NCBI GenBank assembly: GCA_963739435.1
Contig: CAVUAN010000021.1
Span: 81,760 to 145,759 of the forward strand
DNA: 64,000 bases
Source: CAVUAN01 sp963739435
Lineage (GTDB): Bacteria > Acidobacteriota > Thermoanaerobaculia > UBA5066 > Gp7-AA6
Direction of reading: 5' to 3'
In this document: positions 1 through 10,169 of the stretch, one piece after another
How positions within the stretch are numbered: position 1 is the stretch's first letter
Layout of the letters: every line of letters starts with the position of its first letter
Program-made: the position numbers and the translations under genes
The notes under the pieces: model-generated
Told to the model about the DNA's origin: nothing
Database searches by the model: none
Seen by the model: the letters and a program-made list of their open reading frames with translations, nothing else

Positions 1-906
1 GTCCCCGAGGCCTCCATCGCGTACGCCATCGAGCCGAAGACCAAGGGTGACGAGGACAAGATCTCGACGGCCCTCCACAAGCTGATCGACGAAGACCCCT
101 CGCTCCACTTCCAGCTCGACACGGAGACGAGGGAGTTCCACCTGGCCGGCGCCTCGCAGCTCCACGTCGAGATCGCCGTCGCGCGCCTGAAGAAGCGCTA
201 CGGCGTCGAGGTCATCCTCCATCCGCCCAAGGTTCCCTACCGCGAGACGATCAAGGGCAAAGCCGAGGCGCACGGGCGGCACAAGAAGCAATCCGGCGGC
301 CACGGGCAATTTGCCGACTGCCGGATCCGTGTCGAGCCCCTGCCGCGCGGCGCCGATTTCGAGTTCGTGGACGACATCTACGGCGGATCGATCCCCCGCA
401 ACTTCATCCCGGCCGTCGAGAAGGGCATCCAGGAAGTGCGCCGGAAGGGCTTCCTGGCCGGCTACCCGATGGTGGACTTCCGCGTCACTCTCTACGACGG
501 CCAGTACCACGACGTGGACTCCTCGGAGCTGGCTTTCAAGATCGCCGGGGCTCTCGCCTACAAGGAGGCCATGGCGAACGCAAAACCCACGCTCCTGGAG
601 CCCATCATGAACATCGAAGTCGCTTCACCCAACGAGTACGTGGGCGACCTGATGGGCGACCTTTCCTCGAGGCGTGGCCACGTCCAGGGCATGGACGCGC
701 AGGACGACGACACCGTCATCAAGGCTCAGGTGCCGATGGCCGAGCTCTTGACCTACGGCGCCCAGCTGCGCTCGATCACGCAGGGCCGCGGCTCGTTCCA
801 CCTCGAGATGTCCCATTACGCCGAGGTCCCCCACGCCATCCTCGAAAAAATCGTCGCCCAGGTGAAGGCCCAAAAAGAAGCTGCCCAGAGCGCCGGCGCT
901 CACTAG
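1..906 (+). CDS. Elongation factor G-like GTPase, C-terminal part (5'-truncated)
   Basis: The frame is open from the first base and gives 301 residues, so the gene starts upstream of the window. The fragment covers EF-G domains III to V. It has the YAIEPKTKGDEDK region, the QSGGHGQF stretch and the DIYGGSIPRNFIPAVEKGI segment, and it ends in a domain V with GDLSSRRGHVQGM. EF-G moves tRNA and mRNA on the ribosome or helps recycle ribosomes. A complete fusA lies at 39758-41837, and this copy differs from it at many positions, so it is a second EF-G of the EF-G-2 kind. Paralogues of this kind may specialise in recycling or in stress. The GTPase domain lies outside the window, so I cannot check that it is intact. 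Confidence 0.9.
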   Translation, partial: VPEASIAYAIEPKTKGDEDKISTALHKLIDEDPSLHFQLDTETREFHLAGASQLHVEIAVARLKKRYGVEVILHPPKVPYRETIKGKAEAHGRHKKQSGGHGQFADCRIRVEPLPRGADFEFVDDIYGGSIPRNFIPAVEKGIQEVRRKGFLAGYPMVDFRVTLYDGQYHDVDSSELAFKIAGALAYKEAMANAKPTLLEPIMNIEVASPNEYVGDLMGDLSSRRGHVQGMDAQDDDTVIKAQVPMAELLTYGAQLRSITQGRGSFHLEMSHYAEVPHAILEKIVAQVKAQKEAAQSAGAH

Positions 907-935
907 CTGCCGGAACGCGAGGGCCGAAGGGGTGG

Positions 936-982
936 CGGGGGCGGAGGCCCCCGTCGATGTATCGCAGGCCGGTACTCCGGCC
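936..982. terminator. Two GC-rich hairpins between convergent genes
   Basis: A 7-bp stem (CGGGGGC/GCCCCCG, loop GGAG) is followed by a 6-bp stem (GGCCGG/CCGGCC, loop TACT). They lie between the stop of the EF-G-like gene and the convergent rpiB. There is no clear T-tract, so termination is inferred from position and stem strength. Confidence 0.35.
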
Positions 983-1046
983 GAGAAACACCGACGGGGT
1001 CGCACCCGCCAGGACCCCGCAGGCCCGGCTTGGCCGCCGACTCGAG

Positions 1047-1533
1047 TCAGTTCTTCCGGCGCGCGGTCTCGTCGAAGACGCCGCGGCGGGCGTCGGCTTC
1101 GATCGCCTTAACCTTGTTGAGGCGGCGGAGGTGCCGCTCGGCGTTCGAGAATCGGGCCGAGGCGAAAGCCTTGACCACATCGGCCGCGAGCGCCGGGCCG
1201 ATGACGCGGGCCCCGAGGCAGAGCACGTTCATGTCGTCGTCCTCGACCCCCTGCCGGGCCGAGAACGTGTCGTGGCAGAGCAGCGGAACGCACGCCCGGC
1301 ACCTTGTTGGCGGCGACCGAGGCCCCAACACCGCTGCCGCAGACAACGAGCCCACGCGGGCAGGCGCCGGAGGCGACCGCGAGACCCACCTTGAGGGCGT
1401 AGTCGGGATAATCGGAGGGCTGGGTGTCGAACGCTCCGACGTCCTCCACCTCGTGCCCCAACCCCTCCAACTGCTCGATCACGCTGCCCTTCAGCGGGAA
1501 GCCGGCATGGTCGCATCCAACCGCGATCTTCAC
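1047..1533 (-). CDS. rpiB: Ribose-5-phosphate isomerase B, frameshifted in the assembly
   Basis: RpiB interconverts ribose-5-phosphate and ribulose-5-phosphate in the pentose phosphate pathway. The N-terminus VKIAVGCDHAGFPLKG and the VVCGSGVGASVAANKVPGVR loop hold the expected substrate-binding and catalytic residues. Near 1285 the frame changes; it continues as CHDTFSARQGVEDDDMNVL and LGARVIGPALA to the stop. Removing one extra base restores about 161 residues, a little longer than the usual 145-155. The GTG start overlaps the transketolase stop in a GTGA, which indicates translational coupling to the preceding pentose phosphate gene. Confidence 0.9.
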
Positions 1534-3545
1534 GAGAGCAGCTCCTTCGCCTTCTTCACGACGTTGTGCAACGGAGAGTCCGAGCTCGGCTAAGACCTTC
1601 TCACCCGGAGCCGAAGCCCCGAAACGATCGATGCCGACCACCCCGCCGCCGTCTCCCACGTAGCGCCACCAGCCGAGTGTCGCCCCGGCCTCGATCGCCA
1701 GACGCGCCCGCACGGCTTTCGGCAGCACGCTCTCCCGGTAGGCCGGCGTCTGTTTGTCGAAGAACTCCCAGCACGGCATCGAGACGACACGCACCGGTAC
1801 GCCCTCCGCTTCGAGCTTGGCCCGGGCGTCCATCGCGAGAGACACCTCGGAGCCCGAAGCAATCAGTATCGCCCGCGGCTTGCCTCCAGTGGCCTCTGCG
1901 AGCACGTAGGCCCCCTTGGCGAGGCCCCGCGCCGGCCCGAGCTTCTCGCGGTCGAAGACGGGCATCTTCTGGCGGGACAGACACGAGGCCGACGGGTCCT
2001 TCCCGGTGCTCCATCGCCGCCCGCCAGGCCTCCACGGCCTCAGTGGGGTCGCCCGGGCGAATGATCGTCAGCCCGGGCATCATCCGGAGCGCCATCAGGT
2101 GCTCGACGGGCTGGTGGGTCGGGCCGTCCTCGCCCAGGCCGACCGAGTCGTGCGTCCAGACGAAGATGACGGGCAGCTCGGAGAGAGCCGCCAGGCGAAT
2201 CGCGGGGCGTTCGTAGTCGGAGAACTGGAAGAACGTGGCGACGAACGGGCCGCACGCCTCCGTGGTAGGCCATGCCGTTGGCCGCGGCAGCCATCGCGTG
2301 CTCGCGCACACCGAAATGCAGGTTGCGCCCGGCGCCAGTCGAGGCGTCGAAATCCCCCCCGTTCTTGAGCGACGTCTTCGTCGACTCCGAAAGGTCCGCG
2401 TCGCCGCCCAGGACGTAAGGGACCTTCGCGGCGATCGCGTTCAAGGCCATGCCCCCCGCCACGCGCGTCGCCTCCTTGTCTCCTGCCTTCCAGGCCGGAA
2501 GGTCCGCGTCCCATCCCGACGGAAGCTCGAGCGAGAGGGCCTGGCGCCACTCCCGCGCCAGGTCCGGGTACTCCTTCGCCCAGGCCGCAAAGCGACGATC
2601 CCAGCCGGCCTGCATCTGCCCGCCGCGGTCGATCGCCGTGCGGAAGCTGGCCAGTGCTTCCGGCGGAACGTGGAACGGCTCTTCCCACGGCCAGCCGAGC
2701 GCTTTCTTGGTCAGCAGGACCTCTTCCTTGCCGAGCGGGCTGCCATGGGCCGCCGACGTGCCCGCCTTGTGGGGCGAGCCGTAGCCAATCGTCGTGCGGA
2801 TGACGAGGAGGGACGGCCGCCGCGTTTCCTGGATCGCCGCCGTCAGGGCCCGGTCGATCTCCTCGAGATCCGTGTTTCCGTTGGCGACATGGAGCACGTT
2901 CCAGTTGTAAGCCTCGAACCGCTTTCCCACATCCTCGGTGAACGACATCGACGTAGGCCCGTCGAGCGACACGAGGTTCGAGTCGTAGAGGTAGATGAGC
3001 TTGGAGAGCCCGAGGTGACCCGCCAGCGACGCCGCCTCGCCCGAGATTCCCTCCATCATGTCGCCGTCGCCCACCAGGCAGAACGTGCGGTGATTCACGA
3101 GCTCATGTCCGGGGCGGTTGAACCGGTGGGCCAGCGACCGTTCCGCAATCGCCATTCCGACAGCGTTGGCTGCTCCCTGGCCGAGCGGCCCGGTCGTCGC
3201 CTCGACTCCGGGCGTGAGGCGGAACTCGGGGTGCCCGGGCGTTCGGCTGCCCCACTGGCGAAAAGCCTTCAGATCGTCCATCGAGAGGTCGTAACCGGTC
3301 AGGTGCAGAAGGCAGTAAAGCAGCATGCAGCCGTGCCCGGCGCCGAGCACGAAGCGGTCCCGGTCCGCCCAGAGGGGGTCCTTCGGGTTGTGCCTCAGGT
3401 GCCGGGACCACAGGACGTAGGCCATCGGCGCGGCGCCCAGCGGGAGGCCCGGGTGGCCCGAATCCGCCTTCTGGACGGCGTCGATCGCCAGCGTTCGGAT
3501 CGTGTCGACGCACAATTCGTCGAGCGACTTGGCCGCGGTGCTCAC
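1530..3545 (-). CDS. tkt: Transketolase, three frameshifts in the assembly
   Basis: This thiamine-diphosphate enzyme transfers two-carbon units between sugar phosphates. The N-terminal half has the GHPGLPLGAAP and HGCMLLYCLLHLTG regions and the cofactor motif GDGDMMEGISGEAASLAG. The central part has LGGDADLSES and the FGVREHAM segment. Single extra bases appear near 2262, 1974 and 1572. Reading through them joins FVATFFQFSDYERPAIR, RQKMPVFDREK and the C-terminal NVVKKAKELLS. The corrected length is about 670 residues, the family norm. I chose the GTG at 3545 because a GGGAGGA Shine-Dalgarno lies just upstream. It is coupled to rpiB downstream. Confidence 0.94.
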
Positions 3546-3572
3546 GTGTCCTCCCGTACGAACCGCGCGGAT

Positions 3573-3578
3573 CTTATA
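3573..3578 (-). promoter_or_regulatory. Candidate -10 element for tkt-rpiB
   Basis: On the minus strand TATAAG matches 5 of 6 consensus positions. It lies about 28 bases before the tkt GTG and leaves a short leader with a good Shine-Dalgarno. I see no convincing -35. The AT-rich core is nearly palindromic and could also serve the divergent debranching-enzyme gene. Confidence 0.35.
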
Positions 3579-3640
3579 ACGCCCCATTCAAGGATCGGGA
3601 TCTCTGAGAGAATCGCGAGCGAAAACTCGTGCGACAACCC

Positions 3641-5632
3641 ATGGCTCGAGAAGAAGGCGTCGCGACGGCCTCCCGAAAAGCGCTGGACTGGACGTCCGGC
3701 CAGCTCGGGGACCGGGATGACAGGCTCGCTCTCGAATGGCTCGAGACCGACGGCCTCGGCGGCTTCGCAGCCGGCACGGTGGGCGGAGCGCGCACGCGCC
3801 GCTACCACGGCTGGTACATCCCGGCCATTCCGCCGCCGCGCCGCCGCTGGCTGCTCGTGGCCGGCTGCGAGGAGTTCGTGACGCTCGACCGCGTCCGGAC
3901 GGGGCTGTCGACACAGGAGTATCGGGAGGCCATCTTCCCCGAGGGCGACCAGCTCCTTGCCAGCTTCACTCTCTCTCCCTTCCCGACCTGGCGCTACCGC
4001 TCGGGAGACCTCGACGTCGAGCGAAGCCTCTGCATGGTGCGCGACCGCTCCGTCACGATCGCCCGGTGGGTCAACCGGGGAAGCCGCGAGATCACTCTCG
4101 AGGTCCGGCCGCTCGTCGCCTTCCGCGGCCTCCACGACGTCGCGCACGAAAGCGCCATGTTCGAGACCGCGACCGAGATTCGCGGCGAAGTGTCCTGGGT
4201 GCGGCCCGTCGCCTTTCTGCCTCGCCTGTTCCTGCGGGGCGCCGGGGCGTCCACCGAGCGCGCTCCCGCCTGGTACCGCTCCTTCCACTACCGCCGCGAG
4301 GCGGAGCGGGGCCTGGACGTGTCGGAGGATCTCTGGAGCCCGCTGGCCTGGACCTGGACGCTCCCGCCGGGCGGCGAGGCTCACGCCCTCTTTTCGATCC
4401 ACGAAGCCGCCGGCGATCCGAAGCAGCTCCTCGAGGCCGAGGCCGTGCGCCGGCGATCCGTTCCTGCCACACGGGCGATTCGCTCTTCGACGCTCTGGCG
4501 GCCCGGTCCGAGACGTTCGTCGTCGAGGGCGACCGCGGCGACGCCGGCGTCGTGGCGGGCTACCCGTGGCTCTCCGACCGGGGGCGCGACGCCATGATCG
4601 CGGCTCCCGGGCTCGCCCTGGCAACCGGCCGGTACGCATCGCTCGCGCGGGTCTTGAACACCTACGCCGCCGAGCGCCGGGAGGGCCTCCTGCCCGCCAG
4701 CTTCCCGCGCGATCAGGACGAGCCGGACTTCGGATCGATCGACGCCCCTCTCTGGTTCATCCTCGGCGTCGAGTGGTTCGGCCGCGCCCGGCGGGATGCC
4801 GGGCGGCCGGCTCCCCTCCTGGCCTCTGTGCGAGCCATCCTCTCCGCGTACCACCGGGGCGCCCGCTTCGGCATCGGCGTGGCTCCGGACGGCTTGCTCT
4901 CCGGCGGTGTGCCGGGCCGCGCGCTGACCTGGATGGACTCGATGGTGGACGGGCAGCCGGCCGTGCCGCGCATCGGAAAGGCCGTCGAGGTCAACGCTCT
5001 CTGGCACAGCGCGCTCAAGGCCGCAGCCCGGCTCGAGCGGCTGTCCGACGAGCACTCCCGCGCGCGCGAGCTCGAGGCCGAGGCCTGGCACGTCGGCCGA
5101 AAGTTCCAGTCGGTCTTCTGGAGCGCCGAGAAGGAGCACCTCCACGACGTCGTGGGCGACAACGGCCCGGACCCGAGCCTGCGCCCGAGCCAGATCCTCG
5201 CCGTCTCCCTTTCGGAGGACCTGCTGCCGCCGCACCATGCGCGGGCCGTCTACTGGACCGTGCGGCGCCAGCTCTTGACGCCGTTCGGGCTGCGCTCGCT
5301 CGACTCGCGGGACGCCCGCTACCGCGGCAAGGGAGGCTTGACCGACCGCGAAAACGCCGTCGCGGCCCACCAGGGCGGAGCGTGGCCGTGGCTTCTCGGC
5401 GCCTTCGCCGACGCGCACTTCCGGATCCTCGGCAACACCGAGGAGACGCGGCGCTCGATGCGCATGTGGCTCACGTCCGCTGCGCGCGCACATCCGCGAG
5501 GCCGGCCTCGGGTCCCTGTCCGAGTGGTTCGACGCCGACCCGCCCCACGTGCCGCGCGGCGCGCCGGCCAGCGCCATGACCGTCGCCGAAGTCCTCCGGA
5601 TCCTCTACACCCACCTCCAGGTTCGCACTTAG
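3641..5632 (+). CDS. Amylo-alpha-1,6-glucosidase / bacterial glycogen debranching enzyme
   Basis: The N-terminus has the diagnostic LETDGLGGFAAGTVGG and TRRYHGWYI motif of the bacterial/archaeal debranching-enzyme N-domain. The (alpha/alpha)6 catalytic domain follows, with GYPWLSDRGRDAMIAAPGL, DAPLWFILGVEW, TWMDSMVDGQPAVPRIGKAVEVNALWHS-type segments and a late GGAWPWLLGAFADAHF. The Asp and Glu residues of these segments are the expected acid/base candidates. One base is missing near 4468 and one is extra near 5480; the corrected protein is about 663 residues and ends EVLRILYTHLQVRT. A GTG at 3629 in the same frame is a possible earlier start; I prefer the ATG at 3641. The glycosyltransferase downstream suggests glycogen or alpha-glucan turnover. 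Confidence 0.86.
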
Positions 5633-5711
5633 ATGTCGTCTAACAGCGCTTTCTTGCCATGAAGGCACCCGCAACCCGGTCGCGTGCCAGCTCCGGTTTA
5701 GAAAGTTTGAT

Positions 5712-5730
5712 CGGCCCGCGAAGCGGGCCG
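5712..5730. other. Perfect hairpin before the glycosyltransferase start
   Basis: CGGCCCGC and GCGGGCCG form an 8-bp stem closed by a GAA loop (a GCGAAGC mini-hairpin, unusually stable). It ends 4 bases before the GTG at 5735. No T-tract follows. It could attenuate transcription from the upstream gene or mask ribosome binding; both are inferences. Confidence 0.45.
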
Positions 5731-5734
5731 GTGC

Positions 5735-6974
5735 GTGTCCGTCCTGATGTTCGGGTGGGAGTACCCACCGTCGATCACGGGCGGGCTGGCGGTTGCGACC
5801 GAGGGTCTCGTGCGGGGGCTCGTTCGGAAGGGCGTCCGCGTCTGCCTCGTTCTGCCCCGGTCTCCGGGTCCGTTCGCCTGCGGGGCCTGACCGTCGTCGA
5901 CGCCTCCGCGTTCGGAGTTCCCCGCGAGAGACCGGCGGATTCTGCTTTCGTCCTACGCATCGCCGGAGGTACTTTACGGATCCGACCTCGTGACGGAAGT
6001 TCTTCGCTTCGCCGAGGCTGCAGGCCGGATCGCCCAGGCAGGAGCGTTTCGACGTCATCCACGCCCACGACTGGCTGACGTATCTGGCAGGGCTCGAAGC
6101 CCGCCGGGTCTCGGGGCGCCCCCTCGTCGTCCACGTCCACTCGACGGAGCTCGACCGCGCCGGTGACCTCTCCAACCGGTTCGTCCGGGACATCGAGGAG
6201 CGGGGCATCCGGCTGGCCGACCAGGTCATCGCCGTCTCCCGCTTCACGGCCGGCCGGATCGCCGCAGCCTACGGCGTTCCCCGGTCGCGCATCCAGGTGG
6301 TCCACAACGCGATCGATGCAGCCGGCGCGCGGCATGCCGCAGGCGAAGCCCGGCGGCCGCCCCTCGTCCTCTTTGCCGGCCGCGTCACCCGGCAGAAGGG
6401 GCCCGAGTTCTTCCTCGAAGCCGCGGCCCTCGTGGCGCAGGTCATACCGCGCGCGCGCTTCGTCGTCGCCGGCGCAGGAGATCTGCTGCCCGCCATGACC
6501 GAGCGGGCGGAGGTTCTCGGCATCCGGGAGCAGGTCGAGTTCCTGGGCTTCGTGGCTCCCCGCGACCTCGCCCGGCTCTACGAGCGGGCCGACGTCTTCG
6601 TGTCGCCGTCTCTCTCGGAGCCCTTCGGCCTGACGGTTCTCGAGGCCCTTGCGCACGGCACGCCGGCGATCGTCTCGCGCGAGGCCGGGGTCAACGAGGT
6701 CGTGCGCAACCTGCTCTGCGTGGACTTCGGGGACGTCGAGGACCTCGCCGTCAAGATGATCGCCGTCCTGCTCTCTCCGCGGATCGCCCGCTCCTTTGCG
6801 GCGCGCGGCCGCGCCGAAGTGCGCCGGCTGCCCTGGAAGGACGCCGCCGAAAAATGCCTGCGAATCTACGGCGAAGCGGTCGGCTCGCCCGGCCCTTACT
6901 CGACGTCGAACGGGAACGACGACTCGGAGGACTTGCCGGTCTTCGAATCCAGCAGCGTGACAGCCAGCGCGTAG
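5735..6974 (+). CDS. Glycosyltransferase, GT4/GT5 type, possible glycogen synthase
   Basis: The first residues, VSVLMFGWEYPPSITGGLA, are typical of the donor-side loop of glycogen-synthase-like and GT4 enzymes. A middle segment FDVIHAHDWLTYLAGLEA and the C-terminal Rossmann half follow: VVHNAID, VLFAGRVTRQKGPEFFLEAA, LARLYERADVFVSPSLSEPF and GLTVLEALAHGTPAIVS. The EPFGLTVLEA motif binds the nucleotide-sugar. Frame changes near 5886, 5945 and 6035 break the N-terminal half; the last one is clear because FDVIHAHDW is in a new frame. The start could be the GTG at 5735 or the ATG at 5747. It overlaps the convergent VWFA gene by 79 bases, so a lost stop is possible. Context with a debranching enzyme suggests alpha-glucan synthesis. 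Confidence 0.8.
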
Positions 6975-9058
6975 CGGCCGGGGTTGAGTCCCGACGGGCG
7001 GAACCGCAGGAGAATCTTGCGGGCGTCCGGGCGCTCGCCCTTGCTCGACGACTTGACGAGCTCGAACGACACCTTGCCGTGGGGCTTGCCGTCCACGCCG
7101 AGGATCCTCCCCGAGTAGTCGAGCGGAGGGTTGGCCGGGTCGAAGTTGTACGCGAAAAGGCAGACCTGTGTCTCCTGGCCGCTCTTCACGCCCGCCAGCG
7201 CAGCTGGCACGAAGGACTCTCCTCCGATCGCAAAGGGATACTCGGCCTGCTCCTCGTCGGCCCCGCGGGGCCTTGCCTTGACCATGATCCACTGGCGGCT
7301 CGAGTCGATGAAGAGCGGGGGCAGCGCGAATGGCGCCTTCGTCTCCGGCACGGAAAGCGCGTTGACCGTGACACCGAAGCGCCCGGTTTCGCTGTCCCGC
7401 ACGAGCACGCGCAGCGTGTACTCGCCGGGGGGCAGGAAGAGCTGGCTGTAGAATTTGATCCCGGTCTTGCGCAGCGTCTCGCCGGCCTTTCCAAGGTCGA
7501 TGCCGATCGTCTGGTAGAGGGAGTCCTGGGTCGTTCCGGCCTTGTCGACGGCGTAGACGAAGACCTCCACGTTCATCACGGGCTTGTCGTGCTTGACGAG
7601 CAGCCGGTCGCCCGGGACCTCGAGGATGACCGGCACGCGCGACCGCGCTCCTTGCGCCGGAAACGCGGCGGCCAGGACCCAGGCCGGGATGTCGGTCTTG
7701 GGCACGGCGGCTGCGACCGCCGAGGACATCGCGAGCTTCTTCTCGAGGGGCGTGAGCTGCTGATTCGACTTGGGCTCGTAGTAGCCGCTCCGGGCCGACA
7801 CGCGGTACGACGAGGACGTCTTGACCTTCACCTTCAGCGGATGGAACTTCCCGTTCTCCGGCACGCGGACGGGTTGGAAGGCGAGCAGGTAGATCAGGCC
7901 GGTCCGTTCGAGGATCTGCTCGAGCGACGGCCCGAGTTCGTTCGCGTTCTTCAGGAATTCGCCGCCCGTCTGCTCCGCGAAAGCGTAGAGCGAATCCCAG
8001 CCGTTGACCTCGACGTCCCGGTCGTTGCTGGTTGTCGAGACGCCCGTGCGCAGGCCGCCGATGTCCACCGAGTGGATGGTGCAATCGGACCGGTTGAAGA
8101 GCACGAGGGCCTTCTGCATCATGTCCCGCAGGCCGGTGTTGCCGTACCGGAGGTCGTTGTCGACCTTCCAGCTCTGGCCGTGGATGATCGACTCGGCGTC
8201 CTTCTGTCCCGCGTTGGGCCCGGTGGCACCGGAAAGCTCACGACCGTCGAAGCCCTCCGAAAAATAGAGGATGTGCTTGCGCCCCGGCACCGAGTCGAGC
8301 GCGACGGCGACCTGTGCGAAGGAGTCGAGCATGCGCTGGACCCGGTCCCGGTACATGGCGCGCGCGCTCTTGTTCTGCATCATCGTGATGTTCTCGAGCG
8401 CCTCTCCCAGGGCGACCTCGAGTGCGGACCCGCCATCGCCCGTCGACGCAAGAGGCAAGTTTTCCGTCGGGTTGGCCGCGGTCAGAAAACCGAGAGGATC
8501 CGGGGCTCGCTGGGTGAAGCTGGGGAGGCCCAGCGAATCCAGGGCGGCCGCGAGCTGCGTTCGGTCCGAGGTAAACGGAACCAGCAGGCGCATGCCCTGC
8601 TCGACCATGTAGGTCGCCACCGCGCATGTGTCGAGGTCCTTCATCCGGGTCACGACGAAGTCCCGGGCCGACTTGCGCGCTGACAGAATCCCCCGAGAAG
8701 TGGAGAACGAGAGATCGAAGACCATCATGAAGTGGCGGCTTGCGGCCGGATTGATGGGCGGCTCCCCTGGCAGGGGCGGCGGAATGTTCTTGCGCTCATC
8801 GATGATCTCGAAGCCCGTGATCTTCTGGAGCTTGCCGTCGTCGAAGACCTCGAAGTCCTCGGCCGTCAGGTTCTCGACCGGATGCCCGTTCTTGTCGGTG
8901 ACGTTGACGGGGACCTCGACGACGACGACGCGCGCCTCCTCGCGGACGGTCTGGCCGGGGGGCGGCTCGGTCTTGCTCTTCTGCGCAAGGAGCGGCGAAC
9001 CGGCAACGAAAACGAAGACGAGCGCAGGGGCGAGGGCGGCGCGGAGTCGGGATGGCAT
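6896..9058 (-). CDS. Secreted VWFA-domain protein of the acidobacterial type
   Basis: A signal peptide (hydrophobic residues about 5-24, cleavage near LLAQ) leads into a short beta domain, VVVVEVPVNVTDKNGHPVEN and LTAEDFEVFDDGK, the hallmark of this family. The VWFA domain starts at HFMMVFDLSFSTSRG; the metal-site motif is DxSxS. A second half of about 300 residues, from about residue 420, is beta-rich and lacks motifs I know. The length is 720 residues. GGAGGA precedes the ATG. Its function is unknown in the family; such proteins are exported and probably act in envelope adhesion or assembly. It follows the TPR protein and the receptor on the same strand. Confidence 0.86.
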   Translation of the reverse strand: MPSRLRAALAPALVFVFVAGSPLLAQKSKTEPPPGQTVREEARVVVVEVPVNVTDKNGHPVENLTAEDFEVFDDGKLQKITGFEIIDERKNIPPPLPGEPPINPAASRHFMMVFDLSFSTSRGILSARKSARDFVVTRMKDLDTCAVATYMVEQGMRLLVPFTSDRTQLAAALDSLGLPSFTQRAPDPLGFLTAANPTENLPLASTGDGGSALEVALGEALENITMMQNKSARAMYRDRVQRMLDSFAQVAVALDSVPGRKHILYFSEGFDGRELSGATGPNAGQKDAESIIHGQSWKVDNDLRYGNTGLRDMMQKALVLFNRSDCTIHSVDIGGLRTGVSTTSNDRDVEVNGWDSLYAFAEQTGGEFLKNANELGPSLEQILERTGLIYLLAFQPVRVPENGKFHPLKVKVKTSSSYRVSARSGYYEPKSNQQLTPLEKKLAMSSAVAAAVPKTDIPAWVLAAAFPAQGARSRVPVILEVPGDRLLVKHDKPVMNVEVFVYAVDKAGTTQDSLYQTIGIDLGKAGETLRKTGIKFYSQLFLPPGEYTLRVLVRDSETGRFGVTVNALSVPETKAPFALPPLFIDSSRQWIMVKARPRGADEEQAEYPFAIGGESFVPAALAGVKSGQETQVCLFAYNFDPANPPLDYSGRILGVDGKPHGKVSFELVKSSSKGERPDARKILLRFRPSGLNPGRYALAVTLLDSKTGKSSESSFPFDVE

Positions 9059-9123
9059 GGCTTCCTCCGAGAACTGGCTCTATCTTCCCCCCGCCGAGCG
9101 CCTAATGCAAACGCACCTTGCGG

Positions 9124-10080
9124 TCACTTGATCGACTTCAGGAGCTCCTTCGCGTCGTTGGCCTGATCGCCCGTGGGAGCGAGCTCCAGATACTTCTGGA
9201 AGTCGGATTTCGCCGCGGCGCTCTTCTTGAGCTGATAGGAGGCGAGGCCCCGGTAGAAGTAGGCATCGGCTTCATCCGCCTTGAGCTGGACGGCCTTGTC
9301 GAAGTCCTCCCAGGCGTCCTGGGGCTGTTTCTTGTTGAGCAGCAGGACGCCGAGGTTGATGTACACGCCGGGGTCCTTGATCGCCTCGGAAGGGACCTTC
9401 GCCAGGGTCGCCTTCGCGTCCGCGAGCTGCCCCTGCTCGAGCTGGAGGTTCGCCAGGAGAAGCGCGGTGGTCGTGTCGTCCGGCTCCTTCTCCAGGACAC
9501 GCTTCAGGGTCGCGATCGCCCCGTCGACGTTTTTCTCGCCATACTGGGCCCTCGCGATCCCCCGCAGGATCGCCGCGTTATCGGGCACGAGAGCCAGGGC
9601 CTTCTCGTACTGCTCGCGTGCCCCGGCGTAGTCCTTCGCTTCGAGGAGCGCGTTGCCCTTTTCAACGATGGGAATGACGTCGGGCGCGGCGTTCTTCGGA
9701 ACGTCCGGCGGCGGGGCCTCCCTCACCGCCTCGGCCTTGAGCTTGATGTCCATCGGCAGGAGCCGTGTGACCTCCGAGAGCTGCACGGTCGTCCGGAAAG
9801 TCTCGAAGCCCGGCGCCGACACGTCCACGTCCCAGGACCCGCCCATCAGGCCCAGGTAAGCCCAGCGGCCGTTCTTGGCCGTCTTCACCGTCGGCCCTTC
9901 CTTCTGGTGACTGAGCTTGACGACCGCGTCCGCAATGGGCTCCCCCTTCTCGTTGGTCACCTTGCCTTCGATACGGGCCTTTCCGGTCCACTGCTGCGCG
10001 AAAAGGGACGCGCCCGACAGGAGGACGGCGGCGAGAAGGCCAACCGGGGCCACGGGGAACCGCTTGCGGGATACCTTCAT
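9124..10080 (-). CDS. Secreted TPR protein with carboxypeptidase-regulatory-like domain
   Basis: A signal peptide (MKVSRKRFPVAPVGLLAA..., cleavage after LFAQ) is followed by a carboxypeptidase-regulatory-like beta sandwich (about 25-105, GKVTNEKGEPIADAVVKL). At least four tetratricopeptide repeats follow (about 130-315), for example YAGAREQYEKALALVPDNAA and AWEDFDKAVQLKADEADAY. I chose the ATG at 10080 because the signal peptide begins there and GAGAGGAGAG lies upstream. The TPR part suggests a protein-binding scaffold in the periplasm. It sits between the receptor and the VWFA gene, with the receptor terminator just upstream, so it may have its own promoter or rely on read-through. Confidence 0.86.
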   Translation of the reverse strand: MKVSRKRFPVAPVGLLAAVLLSGASLFAQQWTGKARIEGKVTNEKGEPIADAVVKLSHQKEGPTVKTAKNGRWAYLGLMGGSWDVDVSAPGFETFRTTVQLSEVTRLLPMDIKLKAEAVREAPPPDVPKNAAPDVIPIVEKGNALLEAKDYAGAREQYEKALALVPDNAAILRGIARAQYGEKNVDGAIATLKRVLEKEPDDTTTALLLANLQLEQGQLADAKATLAKVPSEAIKDPGVYINLGVLLLNKKQPQDAWEDFDKAVQLKADEADAYFYRGLASYQLKKSAAAKSDFQKYLELAPTGDQANDAKELLKSIK

Positions 10081-10111
10081 TGCGTCTCTCCTCTCGGGCC
10101 CAACTGGCCGC

Positions 10112-10148
10112 AAAGAAAAAGGCCCGGCGGGCAGAAGCCCACCGGGCC
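10112..10148 (-). terminator. Rho-independent terminator of the TonB-dependent receptor gene
   Basis: On the minus strand a 12-bp stem (GGCCCGGTGGGC / GCCCGCCGGGCC, one G-T pair, loop TTCT) is followed directly by TTTTTCTTT. It begins 22 bases after the receptor stop codon. Confidence 0.87.
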
Positions 10149-10169
10149 GAAATCATACTGCCGGGACGG

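Noticed and set aside
1..906. The EF-G-like fragment as a tetracycline-resistance ribosome-protection protein
   Set aside because: The visible domains IV and V match EF-G-2 type proteins and keep GDLSSRRG-type segments; nothing points to the Tet(M) loop features. The N-terminal half is missing, so this is a judgement.
5712..5730. Strong intrinsic terminator after the debranching enzyme
   Set aside because: The hairpin is perfect, but no T-tract follows on either strand.
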